A stretch of DNA of 64,000 nucleotides from Dermacentor variabilis (lineage: Eukaryota; Arthropoda; Arachnida; Ixodida; Ixodidae): assembly GCF_050947875.1 (NCBI RefSeq), contig NC_134573.1, positions 70,805,315 through 70,869,314 on the forward strand, read 5' to 3'. The position numbers and the translations under genes are program-made. This document shows, in pieces, positions 10,889 through 22,133 of the stretch; the first letter of the stretch is position 1; the number at the start of each line of letters is the position of its first letter. Below the pieces are notes generated by a model. That model did no database searches, had not been told where the DNA came from, and worked only from the letters and a program-made list of their open reading frames with translations.

Positions 10889-12768
10889 ATGGGAAACGTG
10901 GACGCCGCTTCGCGCCGTCCGATTTTGTTCGCGCTCCTAGACAGCTCCGACTCAGACAGTACAATTTCCAAGTCGAGTGATGATTCTGCTGACACGGACA
11001 GTGAGTGTGACGCTGCTGTGTGCCAATGGGCATTTGATGTGATGTTCCGCCTGCCTGCAAAGAGGCCTAAAGTGATTGCCGTCGTTGAGGACGTCGTTCA
11101 GCGATACTCGGACGACGAGGTACCGTACAGCTCTAGGCGGTACTACTGTGAACAAAAAAAAGCCTTTTTCTGCAATGTTATCTTTTTCCCAAGTTCCGCA
11201 GGCACTTCCGTCTGTCGCGACCTGTAGCGGAGCAACTGATTGCGACATTTGCTGCCTCGCCGGCGTGCCCGTCTATAGCAGCCACGGCGGAGTGCCCGCA
11301 AAATCTGCAGAAACTCACGTGCTGAGTTTCATATGGTGAGTTTACTTATGTTTACGTACTTGTACCCATTTCTCGCGCTGTTTATTGATTGAAAAAAAAA
11401 AAAACAAGTTTATTGCCTGATCGCGGAGGTCGCCATCCGGCGCACCCGGGAGGCAAGGCATAAAACGCGCTGCTTCTTGTCGAGAATGTGTTTACTAGCG
11501 TTGTGCGGCGGCTGCAGTGCAGTGGTCTACGTTCCAAGTCTGTCACCATAATGGAACGTAGATTAGGCTGCAACCCACGCGCGTTGTAGCAGCGAAAGAC
11601 TGGCCCCGCTGTAACGAAGCGTCCCGGCCGCTTGCGCTACAGACGAATGAAGCTTGGAGTTTGTATCACAGTTACTTTTTCTTCGTGTATTTTTCATGGT
11701 TATTGCGTAATCGCTTCTACATGGAAGCAGGGTGGAAATATTGTTAACATGTATACCATTCCTGTAATGTCTCCGCTACTGTTCACAGAAACTGCATAAC
11801 TGCAATATGAAACGTTAAAGTGTTTAGCCTCGCAAAGTGAAAAGAGCGAGAATTCATTCTGCTTAAATAAATTGTATAGCAAAAGCATCGCAATTCAGGC
11901 CGGCGTTCTATCATCCCATGCAAATTCATTTATTTTGCTAAATATTTGCAGGTAAGCAGCAAATAAAACAAGCATGAGGGCGGTGGCAAGCCGCTTTGAT
12001 CTGTTAGAGAGTTCGGTTCACAGAATCCTGATAAGGGTGGCTGACTTTCTCCTCACCATGGGTCCATCTGTTGACGTTTCTTTCCAACATGGAAAAACTG
12101 TCGAGTGAATTCCAGAAGGTTGGCATTCACCTATTTATAAAAATACTTGTGCTACAGATTGTTTGCACTAGAGAGCATCTCTGCATGTATCAGTGATTAC
12201 AGCATTGTTTCTCTTTCCAACAGGTGCCTGGAATCCCTGGTGTTGTTGGCTGCCTTGACGGCTCCTATGTCAAAATACAATGCCCAGACAACAAGGTCTC
12301 TTCCACCTACTGCAACCGGCAACATTACCTTCCATTAACCCTTCAAGCGATTTGTGACCACAAAAGACGATTTGTTGACACCTGCATGGAAGCTCTAGCA
12401 AAATTCACGATTCTCTAATCTTCAAGCTATCGTCACTTTCAAAGAAACTTCCCAAACTGTGCGAGGACAATGCGTACCACCTGCTTGGAGACGCGGCCTA
12501 TCCCCTCAGGCCGTACCTTCTGACTCCATTCAGAGACTATGGAGCGTTGTCAAAGGTGCACATGGATTTCAACAAAACGTTTTCAGCAGCGAGGGTGCTA
12601 ATAGAAAACAGTTTTAGCAACCTAAAGAAAAGATTCCGTCAACTAATCTACCTTGAGCTCCGCACTGTAGAGTGGCTGAACAAATTTATTATTGCTTGTT
12701 GCATACTGCATAACTTATGCATTGAGTGCGGAGATTTGGAGCCCGATGAACCAGATGATGATGTATAA
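10889..12768 (+). pseudogene. Harbinger transposase (HARBI1-like, DDE), three exons, disabled
   Basis: Exon 1 (10889-11335) opens with an acidic serine-rich segment, then 'MFRLPAKRPKV' and the helix region 'HFRLSRPVAEQLI', and ends ...FI|W at donor gtgagt. Exon 2 (11952-12118) follows ttgcag and encodes 'MRAVASRFDLLESSVHRIL'. Exon 3 (12224-12768) follows ccaacag and encodes the catalytic domain. The DDE residues are visible: D in 'GCLDGSYV', D in 'SKIHDSLIF', E in 'RVLIENSFSNLKKRFR'. Exon phases agree at both introns. Disabling changes: a frameshift in the second half of exon 1 (about 11150-11290), a TAA as the second codon across intron 1 (11953-11955), a frameshift near 12090, and another near 12385. 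The enzyme would cut and paste the element in the nucleus; this copy cannot make it. Confidence 0.8.
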
Positions 12769-13673
12769 CCTCAAGATGTCCAGTGGCATCCACAGTCATG
12801 CACCGATGACCTGGATGAGACTGCCGAAGAAACTTTGTTGGGCAGACTGGGAGAAATAAAAAGGAGCAAGGTGCTGGAGGCAGTGCTGCAAAAGTAGTAG
12901 TGTTGTGCAACAACTAATGAACTCATGAAAATGGCAGGTGTGTAAGGAGTGTAATAAACTGCTACATTTGTTGTAATGGCTCCTTGTTATGTATAGTTAG
13001 CACTGCATGGGCCGGTGTTTTGGGCCCGGCTGGAGCCGAGAAGTGCCATGTGTCCCGATCCCGGTACAGTTCTGTTCTATCCATTATCCCTTGAGCCTAT
13101 ACGAAGCGAGGTCGAGTTCCCTGTTACTATGAAGAAACTGTTACGTCATTAACGGGCGCCGGGCGGTCTTCAAGCTGCATCAAATCATTTCGCCTTGCGT
13201 CCCGCCTCGCTGGCTACATCTATCCGCAAGGCTAGCGCTCATGGACAATCGTATTTTCACACGGTACATTCCATTTTCATTGCTTTATTATAATGGCGTC
13301 AGTTTTTAATTTGACAATTTAGGAATCCTTGTTACGCAAAATATGCAAATTTGAACTCTACTTTTGTTTCATTTCTGTACATGTGCACCGTAGGTAATTC
13401 TCTCGTCAAATTGGAGTGTGATATGCTTGTTAGTTCACGTAAATTTGCAGGGAACCCATCTATAGTGATAGAAAAACATACAAGGCTACGAACACAAGGG
13501 TTGAGCCACTTAACGTATGAAAATACAATTCAAAATAAAAATTCACTCTACTATACTAAATACAAATGAATGAGCAGCACAGTCTGCTACGTAACAGAGC
13601 TTTATCAGTAGAAAAAAATTATGAATTTATTATCACATTGCACATACGTCCCAACCACTCCGACGCATGAGTG

Positions 13674-15510
13674 CTATTTAGCTTCGGGTAATCCTAAGAC
13701 ACGTTTGAGCAGTTCCATTTTTTGCTGGTGTCGTTCAGCTTTTTCTATTCGAATTTCTTCTCTGTACTGTTTCTTTTCGTCATGTCGCAACCTTCTCTCT
13801 TCTTCACGAGCAGCCTTTTGCCCTTCTTTTAACTTCTGAAGGCGCTCCATCTCTTCAAAAAACAGTTTTATTTCTTCTGCTCTTGCAGTTGACACTCGTG
13901 CACTCTTCGCATTCGACAATTTCTTCAAAGAATCTGTAGATCCTTGTGAGGCACTTGGCTGCGAGTCCTCCAAAACACTGGCAGGTTCATCAGGGGTGTT
14001 GTCGGTGCTGCATTGAGAACAGAGTGCCAGTGATGAGGAGGAGGGGCTGTGTCTCGCCTTTTGTGAAATTATCCCATGGCTGTCCCGTAGCTCTGCTGGT
14101 TCCAGGCTGTCATCAAGCCAGCGAATTTTTCCAACCTCATCCTCAAAAAGCACTGGTGTTGGGGAGTTACCAGACTTGGTGTTGTGTGCCGCTGCTGTCT
14201 TTTTCCGCTTCATTACAGTCTTGTAACGTGTGCAGCGTTGGTCTGCATTCCTCAGCACTCCAAGAGTTTCCTTGAGTTTGAAGGCTATCATTGACCACAT
14301 TTCCTTTTTGTTTCAAAATTGTTTCATGTCCCACTCGTCGAAAGTACTGTTCATAATAATCTAAAAGTAATTTCGTTTCATTTACGGTCCACTGAAAACC
14401 ACGGCCTGCAAACATGAAAAACATAAATCAGTATGACACTTCCTAGCATAGTATAGCTCCTAGTTTCGTAGTAGATTAGAATTTCCAGTTCATAGCAGTT
14501 CCAAGACTGCAGCACAAGATTCATCAAAGCACTAACTTAACACGGTTACAACATTTTGCACCTTGAGATTGTCCTGAAAAAAATAATAGGTGTGAAGCAC
14601 GATTACAAATGAAAATCCGTGCTTAGCAGCCCAACACCATAGCCACCAAGCAACCACAGCAGGTCGATATTAGCATGTTGAGAAATGTAAGCTACATAGT
14701 TAATTCCGCTTGAGGTCTTCAGAAATGTACTGCACTGCACTTCATTCACTGACGTATTATGCATATATTTGGTTGCTTGTGGTCATTATGCCCCATGCTG
14801 CAAGAGTATATTCTTACCTTGACTGGTTGTTTGTGCCACCTGAGAGGCTGAATTCGTCGAGCAAGCACCAGAAGGGTCTGAAATGCATATTTTTCTAAAT
14901 CGATCTGTGATGTCCAATTATCATTTCAATTTCGCAAGATTATCATGAGTCAATGAAACACTTCCTATACACGGCGCATAGCTGCGTCAAAGCTGACAGC
15001 TTGTGGTACATACTGTGATACAGCTCTAGGCAGTAACCGTAGTTTCTGCTTACTAAATGCAGCCTACATTATCCCTGCCTTGTCAGATAAAGTATGCTCT
15101 GTCCCACAAAATACAGCAGTACAGTGGAAGATGCCAGTGCTGAGCGACGGCATCCAACTATTGGCTCAACGCCTGACGGCGCACGGATTAAAACAGTCGC
15201 CTTGATGTCATGCTTTTCAAACCTATTCGAACTCTGTAATTCGTAAATAACCAACGTTGAATTAAAAAAAAACTGCCTTGTAGTCGATACACACGACGTC
15301 TACACAGAAAACTAATGACCCTTTGCCGATAAACAATTTCAGCGCCAATGCCGCGTTCGTAATCCCTTTGTGTTCACATCTGTTCAGCGCAGACAGACCG
15401 TAACATGAACACGTACCTTGCGTTTCCTGCACTCCAGAAGTCATCGAATTCACCAAAACACTCACTGCTGGGCTGGCATTCAAAAACTCAAAGCGGCCGG
15501 TCTGATCCAT
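13674..15510 (-). pseudogene. Harbinger SANT/Myb-like protein gene, two exons
   Basis: Exon 1 (15510-15417) encodes 31 residues from ATG (MDQTGRFEFL...) and ends CAAG|gtacgtg. Exon 2 (14405-13674) follows tttgcag and continues in phase as GRGFQWTVNETKLLLDYY, a trihelix/SANT-like DNA-binding start with the typical tryptophan. A one-base frameshift at about 14290-14300 separates 'YYEQYFRRVG' from 'MWSMIAFKLKETLGVL', where the domain continues. The C-terminal third is a charged coiled-coil-like helix (EEIKLFFEEMERLQKLK and following). In PIF/Harbinger elements this partner protein brings the transposase to the ends. An AATAAA lies on the minus strand near 13631, just past the stop. Confidence 0.75.
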
Positions 15511-15848
15511 TATTTCGGTGCGTCCAAGCGCTCAAACACGTGCGATTCTCGTGCGAAATACGGGAAGAAAATCAAGCGCATGGAATGCTGGGATGATCTG
15601 CATAAGTGGATGGATGCTATAAGCTTCTCCTTTGAAATGGGGTGGTGGGCTGCGCTTCCAAGCGCTTGTTCCTCTCTCTATTCTAGTGCCCTCTCACTTG
15701 ATTTTCCTGTACTAAGTGCCCTCGCGGGAGCGCACGCATTCCCTTCGCAGATATGGTGTGAGCAGGTGAGAGCGATCTCAGTCGGAGCGACGCGCTCCGT
15801 TCGTGATCCGGCCGAGCGATCGCGATCTACCATTGGAATTCAACATAA

Positions 15849-16275
15849 GAGCGTGGTAGCGAAGAGAGCAAAAGGAGGAAAGCCGAAGAAGAGGGTGCAG
15901 CGGACCTATGAGGCAGAAAGCGGAGGAGGGCATGGCGAGAGCGTGAGAAGAAAAGCGTAGTGCCGCGCAACACGGGCTTTCCGGCTACGACGGCTATGAG
16001 ATGGCGCCAGTGCAGCGCGCGGCGTCTGTATGAAAACGAAGCGCTGCATGAACGGAGCTCTGTCTGCGGCGACTGCTGTGAATCGCACCCGCACGTCACC
16101 CACGCGTCGCCTCTCGCAGTCTCCCGATTAGCGAGGCAGTCACGCCGCACATCGCTCCGTTTGCAACGTGCCGCACGGTAGAGATTGTCCGCTCCAGCCA
16201 ATATATCGCGAAATAAAAACACGTATATGGCTGCGCTCAAATTCAACATTAGGTGGTATTGTAATTGTCGCTGAA
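15849..16275 (+). repeat. Dispersed GC-rich repeat R1, right piece
   Basis: Aligns with about 49270-49670: shared 'gagcgtgagaagaaaa'-like block, 'gcgtcgcctctcgc' region, 'acatcgctccgtt', and 'gccaatatatcgcgaa'. It is the other half of the R1 copy split by the Harbinger element. A minus-strand open frame through it (15827-16285) is matched by no protein family I know, and it is not kept open in the 49-kb copy. Confidence 0.6.
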
Positions 16276-17885
16276 TTTTTTTCATTGGCAGAAATTAGTT
16301 TTTTACAGTTTCGTTTGCATTTTCGTATTACCATGAAATATGCCCGTAACTGCATGGATGACGTATCATATGTTATAAGCGACAACATTAGGTCAGAAAG
16401 TCTCCTCTCTGCCCCAATGAAACGCTTGTCTAAATTTTTTATACGAATAACAGTTCACGCAATAAGGAGTCAACATGTGCCATGTTAACCCCTTATTCCA
16501 TCAATTGCATTAAGGGGTTCCAGGCGTGTCTGCCTGCAGACTACGAAGATATGGAAGCCTTAATTGCGCTGTAAGCGAACCAGGAAAAAGACGCTATAAA
16601 CATCAAGGCGCCTTCCTGCTCATCGAATACGCGCGGCACATTTGAAGCCAGTGACCAGTGTCCGCTTATATCTTACCCCACGCCGAATAAATCGGTGAAC
16701 GCGCGCGTAACATTGCTTGCCGGCGGCCTTGCTTTTGAAGAACGACCGACCAGCACCAGAGGACTCGTCCACGTCTACGAAGGCGTCAATTCTGAGGCTC
16801 AGCGTCAGGACAAACCGCGACACCGTCGTGTCCACGCTGAAAATGAGCTGCAAGCACAATTCCTGCGGGAACAAACACTATTAATGTAGTCTATGCGCTC
16901 GTTAAACATGGGAACTTGGAAGAGAACTTTGTTGGCAAAGTTTTTGTCACAGCTCAAGTAATGGCGTGGTGTCATACGTTGCTAAGCAACAAAGCACACA
17001 GTATGTCTGGGGCTCAGAATGAACCTAACCTAGTCCTAGAAATTATTAACTTTAAGTTATTAAATCCCCGTGGACCTACATTGCTAGTGTCTCAGCAACG
17101 CGTATCTAACATTTCTGAAGTTGGTTATATAAGTACTTCGCTGTGATCACTGCATCGACTTTGTTACAACACGAAGCTGGTATCAAGTACCTGTATACTT
17201 TGACACTTTTCATATCACCAAAACAGGTGTGACTAAACGAAACACAGATTAACTTATCAAAATGCGTCCACTTGCATTATCACTGCAAATACGAGTTAAG
17301 TTGCACAACAATGCAACCCTAAAAGACTGCACAAAATATTAAGGAGCACACTGCCTCTGCGCTGTCTTGTCCCGTCTTACAGCAGTGGCTTTCTATAACG
17401 ACGAGCTAGCTAGCTCACCAATCAATTTTTGCAACCAGAGCGCTACATTACAGGATGGTGTTTGTGCCGTGTATCACTTTTACAGGTGTGATATGAGGGA
17501 CACCAATCAACGCAGTGATTTCTTAGGCCTTCCGCTCAAATAGAGACTGTTGTGTATAAGGTCATGTATTATGTTTGCGAAACCGTTTGCTTATACAAGT
17601 ATTTGCTGTGAAGAGCTGCCCCGGCCTTTTCTTCGGCATCACCAAAGAAACTGCACTGATTAGATGGCGTTTAGTTTTGTCATGACACAGGCTGAACCAC
17701 CGTGGATGAGGCTTGGCAGTTGAATCTACTAACTAAACGTGTAAATCGTTCAAGAGTAAGACGTTACTACGGGTTGTTTAAAACACAGTCTAAGCAGCTT
17801 TTAAAGCGAATATTTGTATGGCTAGGCGAAACGATAATCCGTCTGTCCGCGCCTGTGTACAGAGAACTATCATCATCAGCAATGG
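16276..17885. other. No gene seen
   Basis: Only short frames without recognisable domains. No repeat with a second copy in the window was found. Confidence 0.35.
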
Positions 17886-18009
17886 CTCGAGCGTCGTCGT
17901 CTTCTTTCACAGCTGGTTCCAATGACGCACATAATTCCAGCATAGAATTTCCCTTCTGTCGTCGTAATGGGAAGGCCACGTTTGCAGGGGTACGAGCCAT
18001 TGCTTAAGG
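17886..18009 (+). repeat. Dispersed repeat R2, left piece with target duplication
   Basis: Aligns with about 32160-32300 (shared 'cgtcgtctt', 'cacagctgg', 'attccag' and 'tagaattt' blocks). The last 16 bases, 17994-18009 (gagccattgcttaagg), are repeated exactly at 23954-23969 on the other side of LINE A. Confidence 0.75.
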
Positions 18010-18367
18010 ATGATGATGATGTGTGGTGTTTTCTGGCGCAAGGGCCAGGCTTGGCCAAAGAGCGCCATGACAAGTAGTGACTTTGACGATGTATTGTGGA
18101 AGATGTGATTTGGCTGTAAAGTGGCCTAAAAATAGTCGCTGTAGAGTGCGTAAAATCTACTTGCTATAAAATTATGGCGATGACAAATGACGAATACTAT
18201 GAACATTAATATCCATCGTAAAAGAATGATGCAGAATAGAAAATATATGAGATAGTAAAAATGCCTGGAGCACTGTTGCCTCACCAGAGCCCTTGAGACA
18301 CAAGGGCCTAGAGGCACGTGCTATACGAAAGAACTATCACAGCGCCATCCTCTGAAGAGAGGAGACG
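18010..18367 (-). other. 3' UTR of LINE A
   Basis: The sequence after the ORF2 stop is well conserved in LINE B (33962-34320), LINE C (35728-36084) and truncated LINE D (25902-26194). It ends in a short (ATC)n run. Conservation of a non-coding 3' end fits the part of the RNA recognised by the element's own reverse transcriptase. Confidence 0.8.
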
Positions 18368-21300
18368 CTACGAACATGTGGGGCTAACAACATGCAACAC
18401 AACATCTTTCAGATAACTTAGGACTGCGTTAGTGTCGAAGAGCGGTTCTGGGCCGAGTAACATTACAGGATGAAGGGGAATATGCTGCCGGTATGCCAAC
18501 GGAAAATGTTTCTTTCTATCAGATTCGGCTTTCCGACACTCCAGGAGGACGTGGAGGACGGTTAGCCTCTCCCCGCATCTACCACAGGTTGGAGGATCAT
18601 TTTCAGTGAGTAAGAAGTTGTGTGTGCCAAATGTGTGTCCTATTCTGAGGCGACAGAATAGGACATCTGTTCGCCGTGATTTTGTTACGGAGGGCCAAGA
18701 ACCTAACTGTGGCTTTATCACGTGCAGTTTGTTATTTACTTCTGCGTCCCACTTACGTTGCCAGTGGTTTCGCAGTTTCCTTCTTAAAAAAGGCTTCAGA
18801 TCCGTGACAGGGACCGAAGCAGTAGGACTGACTGTATGCAATGAAATTGATGTGGCCATCTGGTCTGCTAGAACGTTACCCTCGATGCCCCTATGTCCAG
18901 GCACCCAGCATATAATGACATGCTGGTTAGACATATACGCTCTACAGAGGACGGAATAGAGCTCAGTAATTACGGGGTTTCTGTGTTTACAGTGTGACTT
19001 CAAGGCTTTTACGACGCTTAAGGAGTCTGTAAATAAAATTGTTTTTTGAATATTTGATTTTCTGATATGTTTCACAGCCGACAATAGTGCATGGGCCTCA
19101 GCCGTAAATATGCTTGTTTCAGGGTGCAGTACACCGGATTCCGAGAAGGATGGCCCAATGGCTGCGTAGGACACCCCGGCATGCGGCTTAGAAGCGTCTG
19201 TATAAAACTCTGTGCACGAGTACTTGTACTGGAGCTCCAAGAAGTGCATTTTGATATGTGTCTCTGACGCATGTTTAGTGACCTGTACAAAGGATGTGTC
19301 ACACTCTATCAGCTGCCACTCCCAGGGTGGTACTATCTTAGCTGGAGGCATTAGGCGTTGGTCGAGAACTGGGACATCCATTTTCGTGCTAAGTTCTCTT
19401 GCACGCAGTGAGAAAGGAAGTCTCATAGAGGGTCTGTTATGAAAAAGTGTTTCACATGTCAGGTCGTTAACGGTTGTGAAACACGGATGTTCCTTATTAG
19501 AGCGCACTTTGAGAAAATAGTTGAAGCTGATGTAAGTTCTCCGAAAATGGAGTGACCACTCATCGGACTCAACATACAAACTTTCAACAGGGCTTGTTCT
19601 AAATGCGCCAGTGGCCAGACGGATTCCCAGATGGTGAACGGGGTCTAACATCTTAAGTGCGCTCGGTGCGGCAGAGTGATATACTGCGGCTCCATAGTCT
19701 ATTCGCGACCGAACTAGGCTCCTGTAAAGATTTAACAGGCACTTCCTGTCGCTACCCCATGTTGTGTGGGATAGGATTTTAAGTAGGTTCATTGTTTTTA
19801 GACATTTTTCTTTAAGATGTTTTATGTGAGGAATGAATGTGAGCCTAGAGTCAAGAATAACACCAAGGAATTTGTGTTCTTTGCTGACAGGAATTTGGTG
19901 TCCGCCCAGTTCTACACAAGGATCTGGGACCAGGCCTCTCTTTCTTGTGAAGAGAACAGAAGAACTTTTGTGGGGGTTGACCTTAAATCCGTTTTCGTCT
20001 GCCCACTTGGAAACCTTGTTCAAGCCCTGCTGTACCTGTCTTTCGCATACTGTGAGGTTGCAGGATTTGAAGCCTATTTGTATATCATCTACGTATACGG
20101 AATAAAAAATGGCAGGTGGTAGTGAAGCACGTAGCGTGTTCATCTTGACGATAAAGAGAGTGCAGCTGAGCACGCCTCCCTGGGGTACACCAGTTTCCTG
20201 CGTAAAGGGACGTGAGAGTTCATTGCCGACTTTTACTCGGAAGGTACGATTTGACAAATAGCTTTCAATTGTGTTCAGCATATTTCCACGGATGCCAATT
20301 TCCGACAGGTCTCGCAAGATCCCGTAACGCCATGCCGTGTCATATGCCTTCTCCATATCGAGGAATATCGATAGAAAAAACTGTTTATGTATAAAGGCAT
20401 CGCGGATATTTCCTTCCATGCGCACAAGGTGATCGGTTGTGGACCGCCCTTCTCGGAATCCACACTGATAAGGATCGAGTATATTGTTGAGCTCAAGGAA
20501 ATGTATAAGTCTGCGATTTATCATTTTTTCAAAAAGCTTACACAGACAATTAGTTAGAGCTATCGGACGGTAACTAGCCGCCAAGGAAGGGTCTTTTCCC
20601 TGCTTTAGGACAGGAACCACAATCGCTTCTTTCCATGTGGATGGGAGGTATCCCGAAGCCCAAATAGTATTGTATAGTGTAAGAAGTGTAACTTGTGCGT
20701 CAGTATGTAGGTGTCTGATCATGTCATACATGACTCTGTCTGGTCCCGGTGCAGTGCTTTTACATGTGTTCAAGGCAGCTCTCAACTCGGCAATACCGAA
20801 AGGCCGGTTATACGGTTCATTCTGCCTGGATTTTCGTATGATTGGCTTACGTTCTATTATTTCTTTATGTTTAAGAAAGGACTGGGAATAATTGATTGAG
20901 CTTGACACACGCTCAAAGTGCTCCCCGAGTGAATCTGCCTGGTCTTGCAGGGTTTCGCCTTGTGTGTTTACTAAAGGGAGGGAGTATGTTTGTCGCCCTC
21001 TTATTCTACTAACCCTGTTCCAGACCTTGGCCTCATCTGTATACGAGTTGATACCTGTTAAAAAGTTCTGCCAGCTCTCTCTTCTGGCCTGTCGGCGGGT
21101 TCGCCTGCCTTGAGATTTTGCTTTTTTAAAATTGATAAGATTCTCCGCAGTGGGGGAGGCGCGTAGCAACCCCCACGCTTTATTTTGTTTCTTACGAGCG
21201 ATCCTACAATCGTCGTTCCACCAGGGGACACGCCGTTTGCCTGCCAATCCATTTACTTGTGATATACATTTAGTTGCGGCATCTATGATGAAGGCTGTAA

Positions 21301-22087
21301 AGTACGCCACAGCTGCATCGATTTCTAAAGAAGACATATCAGCCAGCGAGATGTTAGTAAGATTTCGAAATTTCTCCCAGTCAGCTGTATGTATCTTCCA
21401 CCTAGGAGCTTGTGGAGGAAATTCATTTTCTTTGGATGTTCTTAGCAGTACGGGGAAGTGATCGCTCCCGTAAGGATTGCTCGTAACTTCCCATTCGAGT
21501 TCGGGCAGTATAGACGCGGAGACTATACTAAGATCTATTGACGAAAAGGTTCTGTTTGCAAGAGAGTAATATGTGGGTTCTTTCTTATTGAGAAGGCACG
21601 CTCCAGAAGAAAAAAGGAACTGCTCAACGAGACGACCTCGCGCATCAATACGAGAGTCTCCCCACAAGCTGCTGTGTGCATTGAAATCGCCAAGAACAAG
21701 ATAAGGTTCTGGCAATTGATCTATCAAGGACTGAAATTCATGTTTGTTTAGTTGGTAATGCGGGGGTACGTAAATCAAACAAATAGTGATGAGTTTGTTC
21801 AGTAGGACAACTCGAACCGCTACTGCTTCGAGGGCCGTTCGTAGCTGTAAACATTGACATGCTATGCTTTTTTGAATTACAATGGCAACACCGCCAAATG
21901 ATGCCATAGCATCATCGCGATCTTTGCGGAAAGTTATGTGCTGTCGAAGAAAATTTGTGTGTTTTGGTTTTAAGTGTGTTTCCTGTAGACACAGCACTTT
22001 TGGATTGTGTTTTTGAATGAGCTCTTGCACGTCATCAAGGTTCCTAAGCAGACCTCTGACGTTCCATTGAATAATTTGTGTATCCAT
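18368..22087 (-). CDS. LINE A ORF2: endonuclease / reverse transcriptase / RNase H polyprotein
   Basis: Open frame of 1239 codons. The N-terminal APE-type endonuclease (about residues 1-220) shows 'QWNVRGL', 'LCLQETHL', 'VLGDFNAHSSLWGD' and 'NPYGSDHFPV'. The reverse transcriptase in the middle (about 470-740) shows 'FLDMEKAYDT', 'GVPQGGVLSC' and the catalytic 'YVDDIQIG'. RNase H (about 955-1085) shows 'FYTDAS', 'TAEAHALL', 'LFTDSLSVV' and 'WVPGHRGIEGNVLADQMA'. Near the end (1168-1184) lies a zinc-binding cluster CGRCGERLTVLHVLLEC. It would nick target DNA and copy the element RNA at the nick, with RNase H removing the RNA strand. All catalytic residues I can check are present. The start is the first Met, kept in LINEs B and C, 46 bp after ORF1. 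Confidence 0.9.
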   Translation of the reverse strand: MDTQIIQWNVRGLLRNLDDVQELIQKHNPKVLCLQETHLKPKHTNFLRQHITFRKDRDDAMASFGGVAIVIQKSIACQCLQLRTALEAVAVRVVLLNKLITICLIYVPPHYQLNKHEFQSLIDQLPEPYLVLGDFNAHSSLWGDSRIDARGRLVEQFLFSSGACLLNKKEPTYYSLANRTFSSIDLSIVSASILPELEWEVTSNPYGSDHFPVLLRTSKENEFPPQAPRWKIHTADWEKFRNLTNISLADMSSLEIDAAVAYFTAFIIDAATKCISQVNGLAGKRRVPWWNDDCRIARKKQNKAWGLLRASPTAENLINFKKAKSQGRRTRRQARRESWQNFLTGINSYTDEAKVWNRVSRIRGRQTYSLPLVNTQGETLQDQADSLGEHFERVSSSINYSQSFLKHKEIIERKPIIRKSRQNEPYNRPFGIAELRAALNTCKSTAPGPDRVMYDMIRHLHTDAQVTLLTLYNTIWASGYLPSTWKEAIVVPVLKQGKDPSLAASYRPIALTNCLCKLFEKMINRRLIHFLELNNILDPYQCGFREGRSTTDHLVRMEGNIRDAFIHKQFFLSIFLDMEKAYDTAWRYGILRDLSEIGIRGNMLNTIESYLSNRTFRVKVGNELSRPFTQETGVPQGGVLSCTLFIVKMNTLRASLPPAIFYSVYVDDIQIGFKSCNLTVCERQVQQGLNKVSKWADENGFKVNPHKSSSVLFTRKRGLVPDPCVELGGHQIPVSKEHKFLGVILDSRLTFIPHIKHLKEKCLKTMNLLKILSHTTWGSDRKCLLNLYRSLVRSRIDYGAAVYHSAAPSALKMLDPVHHLGIRLATGAFRTSPVESLYVESDEWSLHFRRTYISFNYFLKVRSNKEHPCFTTVNDLTCETLFHNRPSMRLPFSLRARELSTKMDVPVLDQRLMPPAKIVPPWEWQLIECDTSFVQVTKHASETHIKMHFLELQYKYSCTEFYTDASKPHAGVSYAAIGPSFSESGVLHPETSIFTAEAHALLSAVKHIRKSNIQKTILFTDSLSVVKALKSHCKHRNPVITELYSVLCRAYMSNQHVIICWVPGHRGIEGNVLADQMATSISLHTVSPTASVPVTDLKPFLRRKLRNHWQRKWDAEVNNKLHVIKPQLGSWPSVTKSRRTDVLFCRLRIGHTFGTHNFLLTENDPPTCGRCGERLTVLHVLLECRKAESDRKKHFPLAYRQHIPLHPVMLLGPEPLFDTNAVLSYLKDVVLHVVSPTCS

Positions 22088-22133
22088 ATTGAAAGTAAAT
22101 ATGTGCTGTGTGTATGGAAATGGAGGTGATGCT

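Larger units (their letters stand above)
10673..15848. mobile_element. PIF/Harbinger DNA transposon, two-gene, decayed
   Basis: The element is bounded by 19-bp terminal inverted repeats: 10673-10691 (TTATGTTGAATTTCAATGG) and 15830-15848, whose reverse complement matches at 18 of 19 positions. Inside are the two proteins typical of PIF/Harbinger elements: a DDE transposase on the plus strand (10889-12768) and a SANT/Myb-like DNA-binding protein on the minus strand (15510-13674), arranged convergently. Both carry frameshifts or stops. The element sits inside repeat R1; the related sequence at 49.15-49.66 kb has the flanks joined. Harbinger elements normally make 3-bp target duplications, which I cannot resolve here because the end bases may or may not belong to the inverted repeat. 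Confidence 0.8.

Noticed and set aside
10673..15848. Three-base TTA/TAA target duplication for the Harbinger element
   Set aside because: Left TTA and right TAA are inverted, not direct, copies, so they cannot be called a duplication here.
15418..15960. Plus-strand open frame of 180 codons
   Set aside because: It runs antisense through exon 1 of the SANT gene and across the transposon border into repeat R1, with no domain.
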